In this document: positions 58,494-64,000 of the stretch, in pieces
Layout: every line of letters starts with the position of its first letter
How positions within the stretch are numbered: position 1 is the first letter of the stretch
From: Paenibacillus tarimensis
GTDB taxonomy: Bacteria; Bacillota; Bacilli; Paenibacillales; Paenibacillaceae
Length of the DNA: 64,000 nt
Assembly (NCBI RefSeq): GCF_021532315.1
Contig: NZ_JAKGAO010000004.1
Location: forward strand, 310,001 to 374,000
Direction: 5' to 3'
The notes under the pieces: model-generated
Told to the model about the DNA's origin: nothing
What the model saw: only the letters and a program-made list of their open reading frames with translations
Database searches by the model: none
Position numbers and translations under genes: made by a program

Positions 58494-59363
58494 TTATGAT
58501 TCTTTGAAGCCTTCGCCGATAACATCATGTACTTCGCCGACCACGATGAAAGCCTTCGGATCAATCGATTGAGCGATTAGCTTAAGCCGTCTAATCTCCT
58601 GTCTTCCCACGACACAGTACACCATCTGCTTGTCTTGTCCGGAGAAGGCGCCGATGGCGGGAACAATGGTAACACCACGGTCAAGCTGCTTGGTAATGAC
58701 TGCGGCCATTTCGTGGCCCTGTGCAGTTATGATAGAGAAGGATTTGGCGGCGTATGCTCCTTCTTGGATGAAATCGATGACCTTGGCAGCAATGAACACC
58801 ACAACGAGTGTATAAAGCACTCTCTCCTTCGGAATGAAGATAAGGGAGAGTCCGATTATAACCGCGTCCATGGCAAGAATGACCTGTCCCATGCTCCAAC
58901 CCCGGCCTCTTGAAGCGATGCGGGCCAAAATATCGGCTCCACCTGTTGTGGCGCCGAAGCGGAATACGAGTCCAAGGCCCGCGCCAAGCGTCACACCGGC
59001 GTATAGTCCGGCGAGCAGGAGGTCGCGGTCTGTTCGGAAAGGGTCAATAATTCCCTGGTGCATAAGCAGCTCGATTAGCCACAGGAAGAAGGTCAGAGAC
59101 AAGGTGCCATAGATCGTCATGAACATCTGGCTTCCTCCGAGCTTCCGCCAGCCGATGATGAAGAGGGGGATGTTCAATAGCAGTGTTGAAACGAACAGGG
59201 GCAGTCCGAACACATAATTCAGCAGAATGCTGATGCCTGTGACGCCGCCTTCCATGAACTGGTTAGGCAGTACAAAATAATGCAGCCCGAATGCATAGAT
59301 GGCTGTTCCGGCCGAAACCGCAACGAGCAGGCGGAGCTTGATTCCCCGCAGAAACGTAAGCAT
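58494..59363 (-). CDS. ypjC: YitT/YpjC family membrane protein (DUF2179)
   Basis: This 289-residue protein has five or six transmembrane segments (residues 13-170) and a C-terminal DUF2179 domain (about 200-285: SIITAQGHEMAAVITKQL, FIVVGEVHDVIGEGF). The start MLTFLRGIKLRLL follows GGAGG by 7 bases on the minus strand. It stands in the same neighbourhood as B. subtilis ypjC. Its gene is convergent with ypjB, with only 8 bases between stops. The function is unknown; transport or sensing has been suggested for the family. Confidence 0.85.
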   Translation of the reverse strand: MLTFLRGIKLRLLVAVSAGTAIYAFGLHYFVLPNQFMEGGVTGISILLNYVFGLPLFVSTLLLNIPLFIIGWRKLGGSQMFMTIYGTLSLTFFLWLIELLMHQGIIDPFRTDRDLLLAGLYAGVTLGAGLGLVFRFGATTGGADILARIASRGRGWSMGQVILAMDAVIIGLSLIFIPKERVLYTLVVVFIAAKVIDFIQEGAYAAKSFSIITAQGHEMAAVITKQLDRGVTIVPAIGAFSGQDKQMVYCVVGRQEIRRLKLIAQSIDPKAFIVVGEVHDVIGEGFKES

Positions 59364-59490
59364 AATGTTACCTCCATTGATAGCAGCAGTGACTGATTTA
59401 TTCTTCCATTATACAATATACATTATCACATGCTGATCCGGTATGTGATATTTGTTTATCGGGAGGCATGCCAGGCTCTTTGCGCAGGCA

Positions 59491-59519
59491 TTGTTTTCAG
59501 CTGTTCTTTGCGATAACAT
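59491..59519 (+). promoter_or_regulatory. Possible promoter for ypjD
   Basis: TTGTTT and TAACAT are 17 bases apart, 36 bases before the TTG start. A minus-strand TATAAT (59408-59413) may serve ypjC. Confidence 0.45.
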
Positions 59520-59554
59520 AATAAGAGAATACTGCTTGCTGGAGGGAACAGGAC

Positions 59555-59890
59555 TTGTCTAATAAATCACTGGCTTCTATTCAGAAGGAAGTCGATCAAT
59601 ACATAGGTCAGTTTAAAGAAGGTTATTTCAGTCCTCTGGCGCTAATGGCCCGTTTAAGCGAGGAAGTGGGTGAGCTTGCACGGGAGGTCAACCACCAGTT
59701 CGGTCCCAAGCCGAAGAAGCCGGATGAGGCTGATAACTCCATTGAGATGGAATTAGGCGATATTCTATTTATATTATCCTGCTTCGCAAATTCTCTCGGA
59801 ATCAGCTTGACAGAAGCTCATGATAAGGTAATGAACAAGTTCAATACACGTGATGCTGACCGCTGGACCCGTAAAGAAACCGAACAGTAA
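59555..59890 (+). CDS. ypjD: MazG-like nucleotide pyrophosphohydrolase
   Basis: This 111-residue all-helical enzyme hydrolyses nucleoside triphosphates to monophosphates, probably as house-cleaning. The metal-binding residues are in LSEEVGELAREV (ExxE) and MELGDILFILSC (ExxD). TTG at 59555 follows GGAGGGAACAGGA. In Bacillus ypjD precedes dapB directly; here a TPR gene lies between. Confidence 0.9.
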   Translation: MSNKSLASIQKEVDQYIGQFKEGYFSPLALMARLSEEVGELAREVNHQFGPKPKKPDEADNSIEMELGDILFILSCFANSLGISLTEAHDKVMNKFNTRDADRWTRKETEQ

Positions 59891-59942
59891 ACGCCGTTTG
59901 TACATATGCTGTAATAAAGCTGTGTACAAGGAGGCTGGGCGA

Positions 59943-60476
59943 ATGGACGGGGGACAATGCGTGAAGAAGGCTTACGAAAGTATCCTTCATGGCGACTATG
60001 AGCTTGCCGAGCATTGGTTCGAGCAGGCCGTCGCCTCACAGCCTTTCAATCCTGCATACCATCATAAATGCTCTATTACATGCCTGCGCAACGGCAAGCT
60101 GGATAAAGCGCTGCATTATGCGGAGGAAGCCGTTCGGCTTGAACCGCATAATGACGAATGGCGTTTTCATTTGAATACAGTCCGGGCGCAGATGTTGCTT
60201 AAAGAGTCAGCCGCAATACTGTCGGCTGACCTGCCCGATTACGGGATCGCGATAGCCAGGCTGCGTGAGGCGATTGAGCTTGATCCGCTGCTTGATGAAG
60301 GTTACCTGATGCTGGCGGCGGCCTACGGCACACTGCGTATGTATGATGAAGCAGCACTGTGCGCAAAGGAAGCGCTCAAGCTTAATCCTCAGCATGCGGG
60401 TGCACGGCGGCTGTTCGCCGATTACAACCGGAGACGGCGTCAGGCCCGGGAGCGGCGTAAACAGAAAGGACAATAA
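59943..60476 (+). CDS. TPR-repeat protein
   Basis: The 177 residues form about four tetratricopeptide repeats: YESILHGDYELAEHWFEQAV, CLRNGKLDKALHYAEEAV, GIAIARLREAIELDP and AAYGTLRMYDEAALCAKEAL, followed by a strongly basic tail (RRRRQARERRKQKGQ). It should bind other proteins, and the tail may contact nucleic acid or membrane. ATG at 59943 follows AAGGAGG. Its partner is unknown. The gene lies between ypjD and dapB. Confidence 0.82.
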   Translation: MDGGQCVKKAYESILHGDYELAEHWFEQAVASQPFNPAYHHKCSITCLRNGKLDKALHYAEEAVRLEPHNDEWRFHLNTVRAQMLLKESAAILSADLPDYGIAIARLREAIELDPLLDEGYLMLAAAYGTLRMYDEAALCAKEALKLNPQHAGARRLFADYNRRRRQARERRKQKGQ

Positions 60477-60535
60477 GCACCGTATCCGGGCTGCAGTTAT
60501 TTCTGTGCGGATACGAATGAACAAGGAGATGCACG

Positions 60536-61339
60536 ATGAGCGAACCAATTAAAGTAGCAGTGGCAGGAGCGGGCGGACGCATGGGCCGTGAAGTGGTAAA
60601 AATGGTGCTGCAGGACGACAATCTCGTCCTTGCGGCAGCTGTGGACCGTTCGGCGGAGCTGATTGATGCCGGCCTGTTGGTCGGCCTTTCCGCCTGCGGT
60701 GTGTCTATTACCAGGGATTTGGAAGAAGCGCTCCGGGATTCGGGTGCAGATGTGCTGGTTGATTTTACGATACCGGCCTTCGCTTACAGCAATACACTGG
60801 CAGCCATAACGCATGGCGTGCGTCCGGTTGTAGGTACAACAGGGTTTACGCCGGAACAGATCAAGGAGCTGGACGAGCTGTGCAAGGGCCGTGGGATTGG
60901 CGGCCTGATTGCACCGAACTTTTCCATTGGCGCGATACTGATGATGAAATTCGCGGCAGAGGCGGCTAAGTATTTTCCGCATCTAGAAATTATTGAATAT
61001 CACGGAGACCAGAAGCTGGATGCACCGTCCGGTACTTCCATTAAGACAGCGGAGCTGATTTCCGAGGCCAGACGTGAATTAAAACAGGGCAATCCCAATG
61101 AAGAAGAAACCATTGAAGGTGCAAGAGGCGGCTATTATGACGGCTTCCGCATTCACAGCGTTCGTCTGCCGGGTGTATTTGCACAGCAGGAAGTCATATT
61201 TGGCGCTTTCGGTCAATCGCTAAAGATTCGGCATGACTCCTATGATCGGGCAGGCTACATGCCGGGTGTGAATGTGGCTGTCAATAAGGTCATGAATTAC
61301 ACTGGGCTTGTTTACGGTTTTGAACATCTAATGGATTAA
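60536..61339 (+). CDS. dapB: 4-hydroxy-tetrahydrodipicolinate reductase
   Basis: This 267-residue enzyme reduces the dihydrodipicolinate intermediate on the lysine/diaminopimelate path, which also feeds dipicolinate for spores. Motifs are the NAD loop [10 protein letters not shown] (10-19 region), [17 protein letters not shown] and [20 protein letters not shown] with the catalytic His and Lys. ACAAGGAG precedes the ATG. Confidence 0.97.
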   Translation: MSEPIKVAVAGAGGRMGREVVKMVLQDDNLVLAAAVDRSAELIDAGLLVGLSACGVSITRDLEEALRDSGADVLVDFTIPAFAYSNTLAAITHGVRPVVGTTGFTPEQIKELDELCKGRGIGGLIAPNFSIGAILMMKFAAEAAKYFPHLEIIEYHGDQKLDAPSGTSIKTAELISEARRELKQGNPNEEETIEGARGGYYDGFRIHSVRLPGVFAQQEVIFGAFGQSLKIRHDSYDRAGYMPGVNVAVNKVMNYTGLVYGFEHLMD

Positions 61340-61375
61340 CAGTTGAGCGGCAGAGGCCGGAGGGAGAGTTTTGAT

Positions 61376-61810
61376 ATGAGTCAACAGATGAATATTGCTT
61401 TTATTGCGCATGACCGCAAAAAAGATGAAATGGTAAACTTCGTAATTGCTTACGAGCAGGTGTTCAAGGATCATACTCTGTATTCCACGGGCACGACCGG
61501 CACACGAATTATGGAACAAACGGATTTGCAGGTCCAACGTTTCATGTCCGGACCGCTCGGCGGTGATCAGCAGATCGGCGCAATGGTTGCCAAAGACGAG
61601 ATGGATCTCATCATCTTCCTCCGTGATCCGCTTATGGCACAGCCGCATGAACCGGACATTACCGCTTTGCTGAGATTATGTGATGTTCAAGGCATACCTG
61701 TGGCTACAAATATAGCAACTGCTGAGCTGCTGACGAATGCACTTGCAAGAGGCGAATTCGGCTGGCGTGAGCTTGTTCACAAGTACAAGCCGGGGGAATG
61801 GCAGTCATGA
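61376..61810 (+). CDS. mgsA: Methylglyoxal synthase
   Basis: This 144-residue enzyme converts dihydroxyacetone phosphate to methylglyoxal, a bypass that releases phosphate. Motifs are [34 protein letters not shown] with the catalytic Asp, and IFLRDPL. ATG at 61376 follows GGAGGGAG; an in-frame ATG 33 bases earlier lacks a site. The following bacillithiol genes detoxify methylglyoxal, which fits the Bacillus order. Confidence 0.96.
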   Translation: MSQQMNIAFIAHDRKKDEMVNFVIAYEQVFKDHTLYSTGTTGTRIMEQTDLQVQRFMSGPLGGDQQIGAMVAKDEMDLIIFLRDPLMAQPHEPDITALLRLCDVQGIPVATNIATAELLTNALARGEFGWRELVHKYKPGEWQS

Positions 61811-62502
61811 GCAGTCTTGACATACTCGCCTTCGGTGCTCATCCCGACGATGTCGAAATTGGAATGGGCGGCACGATTGCCAAGCATGTTCAAGCAGGAA
61901 TGAAGGTGGGCATATGTGATCTGACAAGGGCAGAGATGTCGTCCAACGGGACGGTCGAGCAGAGAAGGCAGGAGGCGGATGAGGCATCGAAGGTGCTGGG
62001 TTTATCGATGCGCTCCTGTCTCGCCCTGCCGGACCGCGGGCTCACCGGCTCGGCGGAGCAAATAGCTGCCGTAGTGAAGGAAATCAGACTCCACCGTCCC
62101 CGGCTGGTATTTGCACCTTACTGGGAAGACAGGCATCCTGACCACAACAGCTGCAGTCGTATTATTGAGGAGGCGGTATTCAACAGCAAGCTGAGGCGCT
62201 ATATGCCTGAGCTGCCGCCGGTGCAGGTTGAACAGCTGTTCTTCTATTATATCAACGACATGAAGGACGTCAGGATGACCATTGATATCAGTGGCTTCTA
62301 CGAGACGAAGATACAGGCGCTGCAGTGCTATCGTTCCCAGTTTGAACCTGCCCGTGAAGGGGAGGATAAAGTGGCGACTCCGCTGAATCAGAGATACATT
62401 GAACGGGTTACAGCCAGAGATCAGCTGGTTGGCAGTCAGCGACAGCTGGCTTACGCAGAAGGCTTTGCCGTGAAACAGCCGCTGGTGGTTGAATACCTGT
62501 AA
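61807..62502 (+). CDS. bshB1: Bacillithiol biosynthesis deacetylase BshB1
   Basis: This 231-residue zinc enzyme removes acetyl from GlcNAc-malate to give GlcN-malate, the second step of bacillithiol synthesis. Zinc-binding motif [12 protein letters not shown] (12-23 region), [10 protein letters not shown], and [12 protein letters not shown] are typical of LmbE-like deacetylases. I chose ATG at 61807, which overlaps mgsA by 4 bases and has GGGGGA 9 bases upstream, rather than ATG 61798. Confidence 0.93.
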   Translation: MSSLDILAFGAHPDDVEIGMGGTIAKHVQAGMKVGICDLTRAEMSSNGTVEQRRQEADEASKVLGLSMRSCLALPDRGLTGSAEQIAAVVKEIRLHRPRLVFAPYWEDRHPDHNSCSRIIEEAVFNSKLRRYMPELPPVQVEQLFFYYINDMKDVRMTIDISGFYETKIQALQCYRSQFEPAREGEDKVATPLNQRYIERVTARDQLVGSQRQLAYAEGFAVKQPLVVEYL

Positions 62503-62584
62503 TTACTTCTTTTAAGTAATACATAGCTTAAATCGTTCCGCTGTCTCATAAAATATACGATAACGAAGCATTGGGGGTGCGGTA

Positions 62585-63748
62585 ATGGCAAGACCGCTGA
62601 AGATTGGCATTACCTGTTATCCGACGCTGGGCGGATCTGGAGTAGTCGCTACAGAGCTCGGAAAGCTGCTGGCTGAGAAGGGCCACGAAATTCATTTTAT
62701 TACACACAGCATCCCCTTTAGGCTGGGTAAGTTCCAGAGGAATATTTATTATCATGAAGTAGAAATCAGTGACTATTATGTGTTCCGCTATCCGCCTTAT
62801 GATTTATCTCTTGCCAGTAAAATGGCACAGGTCGCCAAGATGCAGAAGCTGGATCTGCTGCATGTGCATTATGCGGTACCGCATGCAATCTGTGCTTACC
62901 TTGCCAAGCAGATGGCCGAACAGAGCGGGCTTAAGACGGTCACGACACTGCATGGCACGGACATTACGGTGCTGGCCCAGGATGAGTCGCTGAAGGATCT
63001 GATCCGGCTGGCCATTCATCAGAGTGATGCGGTAACTGCGGTTTCTCAGGATCTGATCCGGGAAACACGTGAGCTTCTTGACATTTCGGATCCTATTGAT
63101 TTGACTTATAATTTTGTGGATAAGAGGGTTTATTACCCCCGTGAGTGCCGCTCGCTGCGCAGCGAGTTTGTTGATGGAGAAGAGAAGATTCTCATGCATA
63201 TTTCCAACTTCCGCCCTGTTAAGCGTGTAGGCGATGTCGTTGATATATTTGCAAAGGTGAGCGAACGGCTTCCGGCAAAGCTTCTTCTCGTCGGAGAAGG
63301 ACCAGATTTATCCCGCATCCAATGGAAGATCCAATCTATGGGACTGCAGGATAAGGTTCATTTTCTCGGCAAGCAGGATGATGTGGCGCAGGTTATATCT
63401 ATCGCGGATGTAATGCTGCTGCCATCGGAAAAGGAAAGCTTCGGCCTTGTCGCTCTAGAGGCTATGGCCTGCGGGGTGCCGACCATTGGCTCGGTGGCGG
63501 GCGGTATTCCTGAACTGGTTGCTCACGGTGAAACGGGATATCTGGCACCGATCGGCGATACGGAGCGTATGGCTGATTATGCGGTCAGTCTGCTTCAGGA
63601 TCCGGAACGTTATGCGAAATTCCGCAAAGCATGCCTTAGCAGGGCGAGAAGCGAATTTTGCAATGACCGGATAACAGCGGAGTATGAACGGATTTATTAC
63701 CGTGTATTGGGGATTGATACCGAGGTTACCCTACCCGTCTGCGAATAA
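62585..63748 (+). CDS. bshA: N-acetyl-alpha-D-glucosaminyl L-malate synthase BshA
   Basis: This 387-residue GT4 glycosyltransferase joins UDP-GlcNAc to L-malate, the first step of bacillithiol synthesis. The N-terminus has TCYPTLGGSGVVATELGK; the C-terminal donor-binding domain has HISNFRPVKRVGDV and SEKESFGLVALEAMACGVPTIGS within its shorter parts (ESFGLVALEAMACG). Thiols of this type are used by Bacillus relatives in place of glutathione. GGGGGTGCGG precedes the ATG. It lies directly before cca, as in Bacillus. Confidence 0.96.
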   Translation: MARPLKIGITCYPTLGGSGVVATELGKLLAEKGHEIHFITHSIPFRLGKFQRNIYYHEVEISDYYVFRYPPYDLSLASKMAQVAKMQKLDLLHVHYAVPHAICAYLAKQMAEQSGLKTVTTLHGTDITVLAQDESLKDLIRLAIHQSDAVTAVSQDLIRETRELLDISDPIDLTYNFVDKRVYYPRECRSLRSEFVDGEEKILMHISNFRPVKRVGDVVDIFAKVSERLPAKLLLVGEGPDLSRIQWKIQSMGLQDKVHFLGKQDDVAQVISIADVMLLPSEKESFGLVALEAMACGVPTIGSVAGGIPELVAHGETGYLAPIGDTERMADYAVSLLQDPERYAKFRKACLSRARSEFCNDRITAEYERIYYRVLGIDTEVTLPVCE

Positions 63749-63781
63749 GTATGTATCTAACCACTAAGGGGCAGGTTGCTG

Positions 63782-64000
63782 ATGAAGATGGAACTGGATA
63801 AACGGATGGCCGAAGCGGTCCCCATTTTGAGACGGTTGAACGAGGCTGGTTATGAAGCCTACTTTGTTGGCGGATGTGTCCGAGATCTCTTAATGGGGCG
63901 CCGTCTGTCTGATGTGGATATTGCGACGTCAGCACAGCCGGATTCGGTGATGGAGCTATTCCCTCGCTGCGTGCCCACAGGTCTGCGGCATGGAACCGTT
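63782..64000 (+). CDS. cca: CCA-adding tRNA nucleotidyltransferase, 5' part
   Basis: The first 73 codons are visible; the gene continues beyond the window. [22 protein letters not shown] gives, in parts, the class II CCA-adding signature: [11 protein letters not shown] and the metal site DVDIAT. The enzyme adds or repairs the CCA end of tRNAs. ATG at 63782 (or 63788) follows AGGGGCAGG. The bshA-cca order matches Bacillus. Confidence 0.93.
   Translation, partial: MKMELDKRMAEAVPILRRLNEAGYEAYFVGGCVRDLLMGRRLSDVDIATSAQPDSVMELFPRCVPTGLRHGTV

Noticed and set aside
1-64000. CRISPR arrays, insertion sequences, prophage or genomic-island boundaries
   Set aside because: No repeated spacer pattern, transposase, integrase or attachment-site repeat was seen; gene order follows the conserved Bacillus-type backbone.

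Overview
The window looks like chromosomal core DNA of a spore-forming Firmicute of the Paenibacillaceae, most probably Paenibacillus. It has moderate GC content, strong GGAGG-type ribosome sites, and sporulation genes (ypeB, spoVIF, spoIVA, yphF-like, ypjB, the YIEGIA pair). Its gene order largely follows the Bacillus subtilis resE-serA to cca interval. No phage, insertion sequence, CRISPR array or rRNA operon was seen. The genus call is an inference from gene content and order; no database was searched.

Layout. 1-9.8 kb: the 3' end of a ResE-type kinase, serA (minus strand) behind a structured leader with its own terminator, a rhodanese, a CPBP protease, a phosphoesterase, a deacetylase lipoprotein, a MecA-like adaptor and glutamate dehydrogenase. 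9.8-25.6 kb: prsW, a 52-residue zinc-ribbon ORF where sleB would be expected, ypeB, ypfA (PilZ), ypfB, cmk, plsC, an S1-like protein, yphA, the YIEGIA pair, der, plsY, gpsA, spoVIF, a DUF2768 protein, a ferredoxin/nucleotidyltransferase/ferredoxin trio, a YphF-like lipoprotein and spoIVA. 25.7-29.4 kb: a three-gene sugar-type ABC importer placed between spoIVA and hbs. 29.5-37.7 kb: hbs, tRNA-Pro(GGG), mtrB (TRAP), hepS, menG, three genes pointing to the futalosine route of menaquinone synthesis (mqnP, ubiX-like, mqnA), hepT, ndk and cheR. 37.8-49.3 kb: the aromatic supra-operon aroC-aroB-aroH-trpEDCFBA-hisC-tyrA. 49.3-56.9 kb: a promoter-plus-terminator unit that looks like an 80-nt RNA gene, an ECF sigma/anti-sigma pair, a histidine phosphatase, an unknown 412-residue protein, a gamma-carbonic anhydrase, an IDEAL peptide, a YpiF-like protein and qcrABC. 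56.9-64 kb: ypjA, ypjB, a YitT-family protein, ypjD, a TPR protein, dapB, mgsA, bshB1, bshA and the start of cca.

How the parts connect. TRAP, encoded by mtrB at 30.2 kb, very likely acts on the trp leader at 40.6 kb, where eleven GAG/UAG triplets precede an intrinsic terminator in front of trpE. Chorismate made by aroC can feed trp, tyrA and, through mqnA, menaquinone; hepS/hepT supply the quinone side chain, menG methylates the ring, and qcrABC uses the finished quinol. The yphA-to-spoIVA stretch mixes lipid, GTPase and spore-envelope functions, as in Bacillus.

The parts I cannot explain from known families are the serA leader, the 49.3-kb RNA candidate, the ferredoxin/nucleotidyltransferase trio, the long spoIVA leader with a possible small ORF, and several hypothetical membrane proteins.
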